From Pseudomonas vanderleydeniana (GTDB taxonomy: Bacteria; Pseudomonadota; Gammaproteobacteria; Pseudomonadales; Pseudomonadaceae): 64,000 nucleotides of DNA. The position numbers and the translations under genes are program-made. The notes below the pieces were generated by a model that saw only the letters and a list, made by a program, of their open reading frames with translations, did no database searches and was not told the origin of the DNA. Below, piece after piece: positions 8,772 through 18,434 of this stretch. The stretch's first letter is position 1; every line of letters starts with the position of its first letter. The stretch covers positions 1,600,001-1,664,000 of the forward strand of contig NZ_CP077093.1 of NCBI RefSeq assembly GCF_014268755.2, read 5' to 3'.

Positions 8772-9770
8772 ATGAAAATTCTGGTCACCGGCGCGAGCGG
8801 CTTTATCGGCGGGCGCTTTGCGCGTTGCGCCCTGGAGCAGGGCTATGCGGTGCGGGTCAATGGTCGCCGGGCCGAGGGCGTCGAGCACCTGGTGCGCCGT
8901 GGGGCCGAGTTCATCCAGGGGGACCTGGGTGATCCGCAGCTGGTGCGCGAGCTGTGCCGGGACGTCGAGGCCGTGGTGCATTGTGCCGGTGCGGTGGGGT
9001 TGTGGGGGCGCTACCAGGCGTTTCACCAAGGCAATGTGCTGGTCACCGAGAATGTCGTCGAGGCCTGTCTCAAGGAGCAGGTACGACGCCTGGTGCACCT
9101 GTCCTCGCCGTCGGTGTATTTCGATGGTCGCTCCCATCTGGGGCTGACCGAGGAACAGGTCCCCAAGCGTTTCCGGCATCCCTACGCGGCAACCAAGTTT
9201 CTCGCCGAGCAGAAGGTCTTCGGTGCCCAGGAGTTCGGCCTGGAAGTGCTCGCCCTGCGCCCGCGCTTCGTCACCGGGGCCGGCGACATGAGCATCTTTC
9301 CGCGGCTGTTGAAGATGCAGCGCAAGGGGCGCCTGGCGATCGTCGGCAATGGCCTGAACAAGGTCGACTTCACCAGCATGCAGAACCTCAACGAGGCGCT
9401 GCTCAGCTGCCTGCAGGTCACGGGTTCGGCCCTGGGCAAGGTCTACAACATCAGCAACGGCACGCCGGTGCCGCTGTGGGACGTGGTCAACTACGTGATG
9501 CGCCAGATGCAGGTGCCGCAGGTGACGCGCTACCGCTCCTACGGGCTGGCCTACAGCGTCGCGGCCCTCAACGAAGCCGCCTGCGCACTCTGGCCGGGCC
9601 GCCCGGAGCCGACCCTGTCCCGGCTGGGGATGCAGGTCATGAACAAAGATTTCACCCTCGACATCAGTCGCGCACGGCATTATCTGGGTTACGAGCCCAA
9701 GGTCAGCCTGTGGGCGGCGCTGGATGAGTTCTGCCACTGGTGGCAGGCCCAGGAGTCGGGGCTGCGCTGA
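8772..9770 (+). CDS. NAD(P)-dependent epimerase/dehydratase (extended SDR)
   Basis: 332 residues. A Rossmann nucleotide-binding motif GASGFIGG lies at residues 7-14 and the catalytic YxxxK pair appears as YAATK near 138-142, with a Ser-rich strand LVHLSSPSVYF before it. The overall order resembles 3-beta-hydroxysteroid dehydrogenase-like SDRs. The substrate cannot be told. It follows argP by 51 nt on the same strand, as does PA4361 in P. aeruginosa. Confidence 0.85.
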   Translation: MKILVTGASGFIGGRFARCALEQGYAVRVNGRRAEGVEHLVRRGAEFIQGDLGDPQLVRELCRDVEAVVHCAGAVGLWGRYQAFHQGNVLVTENVVEACLKEQVRRLVHLSSPSVYFDGRSHLGLTEEQVPKRFRHPYAATKFLAEQKVFGAQEFGLEVLALRPRFVTGAGDMSIFPRLLKMQRKGRLAIVGNGLNKVDFTSMQNLNEALLSCLQVTGSALGKVYNISNGTPVPLWDVVNYVMRQMQVPQVTRYRSYGLAYSVAALNEAACALWPGRPEPTLSRLGMQVMNKDFTLDISRARHYLGYEPKVSLWAALDEFCHWWQAQESGLR

Positions 9771-9884
9771 AACATTCGGTGACCAGCGCTGAACCGAATG
9801 CCAGGCTCGGAGTCGATCAGAGCGGCGGGTAACGGGTTTATACTCGGCGCATTTCGCCATCATATGGTCCGCAAAGGTTCTTTC

Positions 9885-10724
9885 ATGCGTAACGATGCCA
9901 ACGACGATTTCGATGATGTCCCCAGCCTGCGTGCCGACGTGGGCGATGACGATGATTTTCCAACCACCCCGGCGGCCCGCGAGCGCACCCGTGTCGCCTC
10001 GCGCAGCACTCCGGTGGTCAAGGTCAAGGGGGCGAGCACCGGTCCCTTGTGGGCACTGGTGGGCGCGCTGTTCTTCGCCTTCGCCGGACTGGCCTGGTGG
10101 AGCTTCCAGCAAATCTCGCTGATGGAGCAGCAACTGGTGGCGACCCAGGAGAGCTTTGCGCGTATCAGCGAGGAAGCGGCGGGACGCCTGCAAGTGATCT
10201 CCGGCAAGGTCGCGTCCACCGAGTCGAGCGCCAACAGTGACAACGAGGCGCTGAAGCTGCAGGTTCGCCAGCTCGAGGGCAAGTTGCAGGAGCAGGATCG
10301 CCAGCAGCAGGGGGTAGCCGGTCAGCAGACCGGGCTGGAACAGCGCCTGCAAAAGATGAATGCACAGACCGCAGACCTGCAGACAGCCAACAGCCAGTTG
10401 CAGGCGCAGCTCAAGAGCCTGGGCAACGACCTGGCGGCACTGAAGACGGCCCAGTCGGACAGCGGCAAGGTCGATGCCGAGCTCAAAAGCCATGCCGCCG
10501 ATATCGCCGCGTTGAAGAAACAGGGCAATCCGAGTGCGGCCCTGGAGCGCCTGGAGCAGGACATGATCGTGCTCAAGAGCGAGCAGGACAATCGCCAGGC
10601 CGCGGGTGGCCAGGGCGCCAGCACGGCAGAGTTCGATGCCTTCCGTGGCCAGGTCACGCGCAACATCAATACGCTGCAGAGCCAGATCCAGAACCTGCAG
10701 CAGCAGCTCAACGCGCGTCCCTGA
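9885..10724 (+). CDS. Inner-membrane coiled-coil protein of unknown function
   Basis: 279 residues from the ATG at 9885 (AAAGG ribosome site); an earlier start at 9798 has no supporting site. The N-terminal about 45 residues are acidic and cytoplasmic-looking, then one membrane span (ALVGALFFAFAGLAWWSFQ), then about 200 residues of Gln/Leu/Lys-rich heptads forming a long coiled coil presumably in the periplasm. Homologues sit at this place in other pseudomonads (PA4360 region). No catalytic motif is visible and no function is assigned. Confidence 0.75.
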   Translation: MRNDANDDFDDVPSLRADVGDDDDFPTTPAARERTRVASRSTPVVKVKGASTGPLWALVGALFFAFAGLAWWSFQQISLMEQQLVATQESFARISEEAAGRLQVISGKVASTESSANSDNEALKLQVRQLEGKLQEQDRQQQGVAGQQTGLEQRLQKMNAQTADLQTANSQLQAQLKSLGNDLAALKTAQSDSGKVDAELKSHAADIAALKKQGNPSAALERLEQDMIVLKSEQDNRQAAGGQGASTAEFDAFRGQVTRNINTLQSQIQNLQQQLNARP

Positions 10725-10740
10725 AGTGCAGCCCGGATTT

Positions 10741-10788
10741 GCCTCTCCCAGCAGGAGCCGACACGCCGCGCTTCTGCTGGGAGGAGGC
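10741..10788 (+). terminator. Hairpin downstream of the coiled-coil gene
   Basis: CTCCCAGCAG (10745-10754) pairs with CTGCTGGGAG (10774-10783); the pairing extends through GCCT/AGGC with one bulge. It follows the stop by 17 nt. No T run follows, so it may be a 3'-end stabiliser. Confidence 0.45.
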
Positions 10789-10949
10789 GAACAGACGAGC
10801 TCTGCTCACCCCTGAAAGGCTGTTTCTAAATATTACGTAAACGGCACTTCATGCAGGTTTCACGGTCCTAGAAGTATGCGTCGACGTCCCTTTCGACGTA
10901 TGCCGACCAGCGTCGCTGGTATGGCTTCTTCGCGGTCCGGGAGGCCGCC

Positions 10950-11294
10950 ATGCATCTTCGACTTCTTCTCACGGCAAGTCTGGTTCTGACTCTTTCCGCG
11001 TGCGCGCCCTACTACGATGGTGGGACGGGCTACTACAGTTCCGACGTCTATACGTCACCGGCTCCGGTCTACTATGGCGGGGGGTCCTACTACCGGCGAG
11101 ACTATTACTACGCGCCGCAACCCCGCTACTACGCGCCACAGCCGCGCTACTACTCGGCACCGCGCTACTATGCCCCGCCGCCACGGCCTTATCCGAACCG
11201 CGGCTGGGGACACCCCTACCAGGGGTGGGGCGATCATGGTGGCGGACGTGGCGACCACGATGGGCGCGGGCATGGACACGGGCGCGGGCACTAG
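10950..11294 (+). CDS. Tyr/Pro/Gly/His-rich small lipoprotein
   Basis: 114 residues. A lipoprotein signal MHLRLLLTASLVLTLSAC places the lipid on Cys18. The mature part is low-complexity: repeats of the type YYAPQPR, many YY and YG pairs, and a C-terminal tail of Gly, Asp, His and Arg (GRGDHDGRGHGHGRGH). Such small YXXXP-rich envelope lipoproteins are common in Pseudomonas without a known role. The His/Asp tail could bind metal, which is speculation. No partner gene on the same strand is evident. Confidence 0.72.
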   Translation: MHLRLLLTASLVLTLSACAPYYDGGTGYYSSDVYTSPAPVYYGGGSYYRRDYYYAPQPRYYAPQPRYYSAPRYYAPPPRPYPNRGWGHPYQGWGDHGGGRGDHDGRGHGHGRGH

Positions 11295-11315
11295 CTTGCC
11301 GAATCGGCCGCTCCC

Positions 11316-12428
11316 TCAGTAGTCCGAGAGATCCGCCAGCGGATGCCGCCCTTCCCAGGCCTTGTGGAAGTGCGCCTCGACCACCGCCCGCGGCACGGCC
11401 GTGATTTGCGGCCAGTGCCAGCGTGGTTGCTGGTCCTTGTCGATCAGCCGGGCGCGCACGCCTTCGCTGAACTCCGGGTGGCGGCAGCAGTTCAGGCTCA
11501 GCGTGTACTCCATCTGGAACACCTCGGCCAGCGACAGGTGGCGTGCCCGGACGATCTGTTCCCAGACCAGGTGGGCGGTCAACGGGCAGCCATCCCTGAG
11601 GTGCTTCGCCGCCCGGGCCAGCAGGTCGTCGGCATCCTCGGCGTGCTGGACCAGCGCCTTCCAGGCGCAGCCGACATCGGCGACGTCCAGCAAGGCGTCG
11701 ATCCGTTCCCGGCGTGGCATCCACTGCGCGGCCGGGCGCTGTTCGCGTGCCTGGTGCTCCAGCGCCTTGAGCAGGCTGTTGAGTTGCAGCTGCGGATGTT
11801 CCTGCCAGTTGAGTTGCACCAGGCCGTCGATCAGTTCGTCTTGCTGGTCATCACGCAGGATGCGGTCGGCCAGCCCGAGGTCAACGGCATCCCGGGCGTT
11901 CATCCGGGCGCCGGTCATGCCGAGGAACAATCCCAGCTTGCCGGGTAGGCGGGACAGGAACCAGCTGCCGCCCACATCCGGATACAGGCCGATGCCGATT
12001 TCCGGCATTGCCAGCTGGCTACCGGGGGTGACGATGCGGATGCTGGCGCCTTGCAGCAGGCCCATGCCACCGCCCAGCACGTAACCGTGGCCCCAGCAGA
12101 CCAGCGGCTTGGGGTAGGTGTGCAAGGCATAGTCGAGACGATATTCCGCCGCGAAGAAGTCCGCGGCCAACGTCGGCACTTTCCCGGGGTGGGCGCGACA
12201 GGCCTCGGCCAGGCTGCGGACTTCTCCACCGGCGCAGAAGGCCTTGGCGCCATGGCCGCGCAACAGCACGCAGGCGATGTGAGGATCCCTGGCCCAGGCG
12301 TCGAGCCGTTCATGCAGGGCGTTGATCATCGGCAGGGACAGTGCGTTGAGGGTCTGTTCGGCATCCAGGCTGGCGATGCCGATGCGTGCACCGTGGCTGC
12401 CGATGAGTTCTTCGAAGAGCAGATTCAT
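11316..12428 (-). CDS. Enoyl-CoA hydratase/isomerase family, 3-hydroxyisobutyryl-CoA hydrolase-like
   Basis: 370 residues, longer than plain enoyl-CoA hydratases (about 260) and equal to HIBYL-CoA hydrolases. Marker stretches include ACVLLRGHGAKAFCAGG, GHGYVLGGGMGL (oxyanion hole), and AMPEIGIGLYPDVGGSWFLS. Members hydrolyse beta-hydroxyacyl-CoA thioesters, for example in valine breakdown; the true substrate is not shown. It runs divergently from ung, the two starts being 132 bp apart. Confidence 0.85.
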   Translation of the reverse strand: MNLLFEELIGSHGARIGIASLDAEQTLNALSLPMINALHERLDAWARDPHIACVLLRGHGAKAFCAGGEVRSLAEACRAHPGKVPTLAADFFAAEYRLDYALHTYPKPLVCWGHGYVLGGGMGLLQGASIRIVTPGSQLAMPEIGIGLYPDVGGSWFLSRLPGKLGLFLGMTGARMNARDAVDLGLADRILRDDQQDELIDGLVQLNWQEHPQLQLNSLLKALEHQAREQRPAAQWMPRRERIDALLDVADVGCAWKALVQHAEDADDLLARAAKHLRDGCPLTAHLVWEQIVRARHLSLAEVFQMEYTLSLNCCRHPEFSEGVRARLIDKDQQPRWHWPQITAVPRAVVEAHFHKAWEGRHPLADLSDY

Positions 12429-12560
12429 CGCGACCTCTGACTGCGGGTTGAGTCCTCAGTATGATCCCTGTGTGGGAAACTGCCGGTAATGCGTCGGATC
12501 AATTGACAAGCGTGGTAGGCATCCCTAGTGTCCGCCCCATTGTGATTTCCGGACCCCGCC

Positions 12561-13253
12561 ATGACCGACGACGACCGTATCAAACTCGAGCCCAGCTGGA
12601 AGCAGGCGCTGCGGGATGAATTCGACAAACCCTACATGGCCGAGCTCCGTGAGTTCCTGCGCCAGGAGCATGCTGCCGGCAAGCAGATCTATCCGCCAGG
12701 CCCGCTGATCTTCAATGCACTGAACAGCACGCCGCTGGACCAGGTCAAGGTGGTCATCCTCGGCCAGGACCCGTACCACGGCCCCGGCCAGGCCCATGGC
12801 CTGTGCTTCTCGGTACAGCCAGGGGTGCCGACGCCACCGTCGTTGGTGAACATCTACAAGGAACTGCAGCGCGACCTGAACATCGACATCCCCAACCACG
12901 GTTACCTGCAGAGTTGGGCCGAGCAGGGCGTGTTGCTGCTCAACACCACCATGACCGTCGAGCGTGGCAATGCCGCCTCCCATGCCAATCGCGGCTGGCA
13001 GTTCTTCACTGATCGGATCATCGAGGTGGTGAGCGAGCGCCAGGACAAACTGGTATTCCTGCTGTGGGGCGCCCATGCCCAGGGCAAGCAGAAACTGATC
13101 GACTCGACCAAGCACCTGGTGCTGAAGTCGGTACACCCCTCGCCGTTGTCGGCCTATCGCGGCTTCCTTGGTTGCGGGCATTTCAGCCGGACCAACAAGT
13201 TCCTCGAGCAGAACGGCCTGGCACCGATCGAGTGGGCCCTGCCACCGCTCTAG
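12561..13253 (+). CDS. ung: Uracil-DNA glycosylase
   Basis: 230 residues. Removes uracil from DNA to start base-excision repair. Family-1 motifs are complete: the water-activating loop [14 protein letters not shown] with Asp70, the uracil-binding [12 protein letters not shown], and the DNA-intercalating [11 protein letters not shown] near residue 193. The start at 12561 gives the normal family length. Confidence 0.97.
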   Translation: MTDDDRIKLEPSWKQALRDEFDKPYMAELREFLRQEHAAGKQIYPPGPLIFNALNSTPLDQVKVVILGQDPYHGPGQAHGLCFSVQPGVPTPPSLVNIYKELQRDLNIDIPNHGYLQSWAEQGVLLLNTTMTVERGNAASHANRGWQFFTDRIIEVVSERQDKLVFLLWGAHAQGKQKLIDSTKHLVLKSVHPSPLSAYRGFLGCGHFSRTNKFLEQNGLAPIEWALPPL

Positions 13254-13262
13254 CTTGAATGA

Positions 13263-13280
13263 CGCCCCGGCATCGGGGCG
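13263..13280. terminator. Hairpin between convergent ung and abrB-like genes
   Basis: CGCCCCG and CGGGGCG pair around a 4-nt loop in the 35-bp gap between two converging genes. It may serve both strands; T runs are short. Confidence 0.5.
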
Positions 13281-13288
13281 CAATCGTT

Positions 13289-14317
13289 TCAGGCCGCTGC
13301 GTTCCAGCGACGGAACAGCGGCTCGGCCATGAACAGCACGAACAGCAGGCGCATCACCTGCATGGCGGTCACCAGCGGTACCGACAATTGCAGGGTCTCG
13401 GCGGTCAGGCTCATTTCCGCGATGCCGCCGGGCATCATGCCCAGGGTCAGCGAGCGCAGGTCGAGTTGGGTCAGCGCGCTCAGGGCCCAGGCCGACAGGC
13501 TGGCGACCAGCATGGTCAACGCCGTACCGACCAGGGTACGGCCCATGAACGATGGCGCCCGGCGGAAGAACTCGCGATTGAAATGACAGCCCAGGCCACT
13601 GCCGATCAGCCATTGGCCGATCTGGCTGGCACCGTTCGGCAGGCCGATATGCAGGTCGCAGGCGATACTGAGCGTTGCGCTCACCAGCAGTGGGCCGAAC
13701 AGCCACGGGTTGGGCTGGCGCAGGCGTTGCCAGAGCCAGGCGAGCAGGGCGCCGAGGGGAAACAGCAGGACCAGCCAGCGCCAGTCGACGATGCTCGAAC
13801 CGTTGATCGGCACACCTTCGCCCAGCAGATACTTGAACGCCGCCGGCACGCACAGCACCACCACCAGCACCCGCAGGCTCTGCCCGGCCGCGACCCGGCT
13901 GAGCACCGCGCCGTTGCGCGCGCCGAGGTTGACCATCTCCCCGGAGCCGCCCGGCATGCTGGAAAAGAACGCCGTGGCGCGGTCCTCGCCGGTGCGCCGC
14001 AGCAACCACACACCGAGTACGCTGGACAGGCTGGTGACCAGTGCGCCGAACAGGATCAGGCCGAAATGCGAGAGCACCTGCTCCATCACCAGGGGGGTGA
14101 AGTGCAGGCCGATGCCGATGCCGACCACCCACTGGCCGGTCTTGCGTCCGCCGGGAATCTCCGCGAGCTGCCAGGGCGTCAGGCAGCGCACCAGGATGAT
14201 CGCCAGCAGCGAACCGACCATCCACGGCAGCGGCCAACCGACCTGGCTGGCGAGGTAGCCGCCAGCCAGGCCGACCAGCGGCGTTCCCCACCAACGGCGA
14301 AAAGCGCCTTCAGGCAT
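13289..14317 (-). CDS. AbrB-type integral membrane protein
   Basis: 342 residues with many hydrophobic segments arranged as two similar halves; the PGGSGEMVNLGARNG and PGGIAEMSLTAETL stretches are the duplicated signature of the AbrB membrane family (formerly annotated ammonia monooxygenase-like). Function unknown, possibly a transporter. Its start overlaps the tctA stop by 8 nt, so it is translated as the last gene of the tct transport operon, as in PA0751-PA0754. Confidence 0.82.
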   Translation of the reverse strand: MPEGAFRRWWGTPLVGLAGGYLASQVGWPLPWMVGSLLAIILVRCLTPWQLAEIPGGRKTGQWVVGIGIGLHFTPLVMEQVLSHFGLILFGALVTSLSSVLGVWLLRRTGEDRATAFFSSMPGGSGEMVNLGARNGAVLSRVAAGQSLRVLVVVLCVPAAFKYLLGEGVPINGSSIVDWRWLVLLFPLGALLAWLWQRLRQPNPWLFGPLLVSATLSIACDLHIGLPNGASQIGQWLIGSGLGCHFNREFFRRAPSFMGRTLVGTALTMLVASLSAWALSALTQLDLRSLTLGMMPGGIAEMSLTAETLQLSVPLVTAMQVMRLLFVLFMAEPLFRRWNAAA

Positions 14318-15824
14318 CGGCCAGCTCGCGACGCTGGGTGGAGCGCTTGCGCCAGATACGCAGCAGCGGCATCAACAGCATGATCACGGTCAGCACCCAG
14401 ACCCCGATGCTGATCGGGCTGGCCCAGAGGATCTCCAGCGCGCCGTTGGAAATCGACAGCGCCCGGCGCAGGTTCGACTCCATCAACCCGCCGAGGATGA
14501 AACCCAGCAGCACCGGCGACAGCGGGAAGTCGAGCTTGCGCAGGATGTAGCCGAAGATGCCGATGCCGATCATCAGGAACAGGTCGAAGGTGGTGGCGTG
14601 CACCGCGTAGACACCGATCGCGGTAATGATCGCGATCACCGGCACCAGCGCCCAGTTCGGCACCGAGAGGATGCGGGTGAAGATGCGGATCATCGGAATG
14701 TTGAGGATCACCAGCATGACGTTGGCGATGAACAGCGAGGCGATCAGGCCCCAGACGATGTCCGGTTGCTGTTCGAACAGCAGCGGGCCGGGGGTGATGT
14801 TGTACAGCGTCAATGCGCCGATCATCACGGCGGTGGTGCCCGAACCGGGTACCCCAAGGGTCAGCATCGGCACCAGTGCGCCGCAGGCCGAAGCGCCGAT
14901 GGCGGTTTCCGGCGCTGCCAGGCCACGCTTGTCACCCTGGCCGAACTTGCCGCTGTTGCCGGCGATGCGTTTCTCGGCCATGTAGCTCACGGCGCTGGCC
15001 AGGGTCGCGCCGGCACCGGGCAGCACGCCCATGATGAAACCGAGCAGGCCGCAACGGAGGTTGACCACGAACACCGAGGCCGCTTCCTTGAGGTTGAACA
15101 TCATCCGCCCGGTGGCCTTCACCGCTTCCTGGCCGTGATGGGTCTTCTCCAGCAACAGCAGGATCTCGCTGATGGAGAACAGGCCCAGCACCAGCACGAC
15201 GAACTGGATGCCGTCGGTCAGGTGCACGTTATCGCCGGTGAAACGGTACACGCCGCTGTTGGCATCGATGCCGACACTCGACAGGAACAACCCGATCAAC
15301 GCGGCGATGAAGGTCTTCAGCGGACGGTCGCCGGCCATGCCGCCAAGGCAGACGATGGCGAACACCATCAGCACGAAGTACTCGGCCGGGCCAAAGGCGA
15401 TCGCCCATTTCGCCAGCAGCGGGGCGAACAGCACCATGCCGCAGGTGGCAATGAGGGCGCCGATGAACGAACTCCAGGCCGACAGCGACAGGGCGACGCC
15501 GGCCAGGCCCTGGCGGGCCATCGGGTAGCCGTCGAGGGTGGTCATCACGGTGGAGGCTTCACCGGGGATGTTGAGCAGGATCGAGCTGATCCGCCCGCCG
15601 TACTCGCAGCCCAGGTAGACCGCCGCCAGCAGGATCAGCGCCGACTCCGGCGGCAGGCCGAGGGCGAAGGCGATCGGGATCAGCAGTGCGACGCCGTTGA
15701 TCGGACCGAGCCCCGGCAGCAGGCCGACGATGGTGCCGATCAGGGTGCCACTGAGGGCGGTGACCAGGTTGTAGGGGCTGAGCGCGACGCCGAAGCCCTG
15801 GCCCAGGTAGCTGAAAGTATCCAT
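14310..15824 (-). CDS. tctA: Tripartite tricarboxylate transporter, large membrane subunit TctA
   Basis: 504 residues, about 12 hydrophobic segments. The start at 15824 gives MDTFSYLGQGFGVALSPYNL; the signature GLLPGLGPINGVALLIP and the internal repeat GVLPGAGATLASAVSYMAEKR are typical of TctA. With TctB and the periplasmic TctC it imports tricarboxylates such as citrate using ion gradients. One base separates the tctB stop from this start, implying coupled translation. Confidence 0.94.
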   Translation of the reverse strand: MDTFSYLGQGFGVALSPYNLVTALSGTLIGTIVGLLPGLGPINGVALLIPIAFALGLPPESALILLAAVYLGCEYGGRISSILLNIPGEASTVMTTLDGYPMARQGLAGVALSLSAWSSFIGALIATCGMVLFAPLLAKWAIAFGPAEYFVLMVFAIVCLGGMAGDRPLKTFIAALIGLFLSSVGIDANSGVYRFTGDNVHLTDGIQFVVLVLGLFSISEILLLLEKTHHGQEAVKATGRMMFNLKEAASVFVVNLRCGLLGFIMGVLPGAGATLASAVSYMAEKRIAGNSGKFGQGDKRGLAAPETAIGASACGALVPMLTLGVPGSGTTAVMIGALTLYNITPGPLLFEQQPDIVWGLIASLFIANVMLVILNIPMIRIFTRILSVPNWALVPVIAIITAIGVYAVHATTFDLFLMIGIGIFGYILRKLDFPLSPVLLGFILGGLMESNLRRALSISNGALEILWASPISIGVWVLTVIMLLMPLLRIWRKRSTQRRELADA

Positions 15825-15825
15825 G

Positions 15826-16284
15826 TCAGTTCTCCAGTACGTCGAGCAGTCCGAGGGGCAGCGGTACATCCATGGCCTTGTCGAACAGCAGGTAGAGACC
15901 GACGCTCATCAGGCTGATGATCACTGTGCTGGGCAACCAGCGGCCGCCGTACAGGCGTGCCATCGGAATGCCGACGAGGATGCTGCTGAGGATGAAGCCC
16001 AGCGGTTCGAAGGTGCCGGCGAAGACCAGCAGCAGGCCGGTGCAGAGGGCGATCTTGGTCAGGGTTTCGCGGTCCAGTGGCGGTTCGTCCTCGCTGTGCT
16101 TGAGCGGTGCCGGACGAAACAGCATGTACAGCAGGGCCAGGCCCATCAGGCCGAGCATCAGCAGCGGATAGGCGCGTGGTCCCACTGGTTCGTAGGAGAA
16201 GGCGGCCTGATAGGGCCAGGCCATCAGCGCCAGGCCAGCACAGGCCAGCAGCAGCGCGAAGGCGAAGATGCGTTGCAAGAGCAT
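15826..16284 (-). CDS. tctB: Tripartite tricarboxylate transporter, small membrane subunit TctB
   Basis: 152 residues with four hydrophobic segments, the TctB pattern. The ATG at 16284 is preferred because AGGAG lies 6-8 nt before it; a further start at 16302 would cover that site. The C-terminal LPLGLLDVLEN is a normal end for the family. It lies 63 bp after tctC and immediately before tctA. Confidence 0.9.
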   Translation of the reverse strand: MLLQRIFAFALLLACAGLALMAWPYQAAFSYEPVGPRAYPLLMLGLMGLALLYMLFRPAPLKHSEDEPPLDRETLTKIALCTGLLLVFAGTFEPLGFILSSILVGIPMARLYGGRWLPSTVIISLMSVGLYLLFDKAMDVPLPLGLLDVLEN

Positions 16285-16347
16285 GAGCGACTCCTGGGCC
16301 ACGCCCCCGTCGCACGGGATGCGTGGCCTCGGCTTAGAGGGCAGGGG

Positions 16348-17328
16348 TTACTGGATCAGGCCGAATTCCTTGGCCAGTACCTTGTAGTCGGCGACCTGCT
16401 TCTTCACGTAGCTGTCCAGCTCCGGGCCGGTCATGGCGAAAGGGAACAGCTCACGCTGGTCGCGCAGCTTGGCGAATTCTTCGGAGGCCAGCAGCTTGTC
16501 GAACGAGGCTTTCCACCAGGCGTAGTCCTCGTCGCTGACCTTCGGCCCGAGGTAGAAACCGCGCACCACCGGCCAGACGATGTCGTAGCCCTGTTCGCGG
16601 GCGGTGGGAATGTTCTTCATTTCCGGCTCGTCCAGGCGCTGTTCGGAGAACACCGCGAGCAGGCGCATGTCGCCGCTGAGGATGTGGGGCATGGAGTCGG
16701 AGATGTCGGTGCTGCCGACCTGGATATGCCCGCCGAGCAAGGCCGTGGCGATTTCGCCGCCGCCCTCGAGGGCCACGTAGCGCAGGTCGCGCGGGTTGAT
16801 GCCAGCCGCCTTGGCGATCAGCGCGGTCTGCATCCAGTCCTGGCTGCCGACAGTGCCGCCGGAACCGATCACCACGCTGCCCGGGTCCTTCTTCAATGCC
16901 TTGACCAGATCATCGAGGCTCTTGTACGGCGAGTCGCTCTTCACCGCGATGGCCCCATAGCTGGTGCCGACGGCGGCCAGCCAGCGCACCGCGCTCTCAT
17001 CGAAGCGGCCGAACTTGCCCTGGGCCAGGTTCAGCAGCGAACCGCTGGACCAGGCCACCAGGGTACCGGCATCGGCCGGACGCTGGGCCACCACGGCGTT
17101 GTAGGCCACGGCGCCGACGCCGCCTGGCATGTAGGTGACGCGCATCGGCTTGCTCAGCACTTTCTCGTTGACCAGGGCGCTTTGCGCCAGCTTGCAGGTC
17201 AGGTCGAAACCGCCACCGGGCGAGGCCGGGGCGATGCACTCCGGGCGCTTGGGCTCGGCGGCGAAGGACTGGCCGGCCAGCAGGGCGAGGCTGGCGGCGA
17301 GGGCGAGTTTACGTAATGACAGATCCAT
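16348..17328 (-). CDS. tctC: Tricarboxylate-binding periplasmic protein TctC
   Basis: 326 residues with a cleavable Sec signal ending LLAGQSFA-AEP. The mature protein has the Bug/TctC fold markers: IAPASPGGGFDLTCK near the N-terminus, YMPGGVGAVAYNAV, and GSGGTVGSQDWMQ. It captures the substrate for TctAB. The start is set by the signal peptide and the GGAG site before the ATG. Divergent from tctDE, whose regulator probably controls it. Confidence 0.93.
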   Translation of the reverse strand: MDLSLRKLALAASLALLAGQSFAAEPKRPECIAPASPGGGFDLTCKLAQSALVNEKVLSKPMRVTYMPGGVGAVAYNAVVAQRPADAGTLVAWSSGSLLNLAQGKFGRFDESAVRWLAAVGTSYGAIAVKSDSPYKSLDDLVKALKKDPGSVVIGSGGTVGSQDWMQTALIAKAAGINPRDLRYVALEGGGEIATALLGGHIQVGSTDISDSMPHILSGDMRLLAVFSEQRLDEPEMKNIPTAREQGYDIVWPVVRGFYLGPKVSDEDYAWWKASFDKLLASEEFAKLRDQRELFPFAMTGPELDSYVKKQVADYKVLAKEFGLIQ

Positions 17329-17528
17329 TGTTCTCTCCAGGGGAGTTGTTGTTATGGGTGTTCGGTGGCCACGCGGCTGGGGCATGGGCAGGCGAGCAGG
17401 CGTGCGCGCTCGTCGGCGGGGCTCGAGAGGTCGGTCAGGTGCGGGGGAACGAAAAAACGGGCAGGCGGGAAAGCCTGAGGCTGTAGAGGCAGCATCGTGT
17501 CGGACTCCGTTATTGTTCTTGTTCTTCA

Positions 17529-17552
17529 CGAAAACGCATCGTGGCGTTTTCG
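17529..17552. promoter_or_regulatory. 9-bp inverted repeat in the tctC/tctD divergent region
   Basis: CGAAAACGC (17529-17537) and GCGTTTTCG (17544-17552) enclose 6 nt, about midway between the divergent tctC and tctD starts (434-bp gap). TctD regulates this transport operon in related bacteria, so an operator is plausible; nothing else proves it. The rest of the gap shows no gene. Confidence 0.4.
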
Positions 17553-17762
17553 GGGCATTGCCGTTTTGCCGGCAGTCGCCAGGCGCTCGATGCGCTGGGC
17601 GGAACTGTCCGTGAAGAGACTGTAGCGAGCGAACCTTTCACCAACCTTTCAGGCTCCAAGGCCCGAGAAACATGGGCCTGGCCGGCTAGCGGCGCGGTGT
17701 TTATTGGGTAAACTCCCTGCTCGAAAGGGCGTTTGGCCGCCCCACTCAGAGGTGGAAAATTC

Positions 17763-18434
17763 ATGCGTGTACTCTTGGTCGAAGATCATCTGCAGTTGGC
17801 CGAAAGTGTCGCCCAGGCGCTCAAGAGTACGGGTTTGACCGTGGACGTGCTGCATGACGGGGTGGCCGCGGACCTGGCCCTGGCCAGCGAGGACTACGCC
17901 GTGGCGATCCTTGATGTGGGCCTGCCGCGCATGGATGGTTTCGAGGTGCTGGCGCGCTTGCGCACCCGCGGCAAGAACCTTCCGGTCCTGATGCTGACGG
18001 CCCGCAGTGACGTGAAGGATCGGGTCCATGGGCTGAATCTGGGCGCTGACGACTACCTGGCCAAACCCTTCGAACTCACGGAGTTGGAGGCGCGGGTCAA
18101 GGCCCTGTTGCGCCGCAGCGTGCTGGGCGGCGAACGGCAACAGCGCTGCGGCGCGCTGGTGTACGACCTGGATACCCGGCGCTTCACCCTCGGCGATCAG
18201 TTGCTGACCCTGACCTCTCGCGAGCAGGCGGTGCTCGAGGCCCTGGTCGCCCGCCCGGGACGGGTGATGAGCAAGGAACAATTGGCTTCCCAGGTGTTTG
18301 GCCTGGACGAGGAAGCCAGTGCCGACGCCATCGAGATCTACGTGCATCGCCTGCGCAAGAAGCTCGACGGGCATGCGGTGGCCATCGTGACCTTCCGTGG
18401 CCTTGGTTATCTGCTGGAAGCCCGTGATGCATAA
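17763..18434 (+). CDS. tctD: Response regulator TctD (OmpR family)
   Basis: 223 residues. Receiver domain with acidic pocket (VEDH near 6-9), phospho-acceptor Asp51 in AILDVGLPRMDG, conserved Thr and Lys (LTARS, YLAKPFE), then an OmpR winged-helix DNA-binding domain ending in HRLRKKLDGHAVAIVTFRGL. The ATG at 17763 has an AGAGGTGGA ribosome site. It overlaps tctE by 8 nt. It should control tricarboxylate uptake genes. Confidence 0.93.
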   Translation: MRVLLVEDHLQLAESVAQALKSTGLTVDVLHDGVAADLALASEDYAVAILDVGLPRMDGFEVLARLRTRGKNLPVLMLTARSDVKDRVHGLNLGADDYLAKPFELTELEARVKALLRRSVLGGERQQRCGALVYDLDTRRFTLGDQLLTLTSREQAVLEALVARPGRVMSKEQLASQVFGLDEEASADAIEIYVHRLRKKLDGHAVAIVTFRGLGYLLEARDA

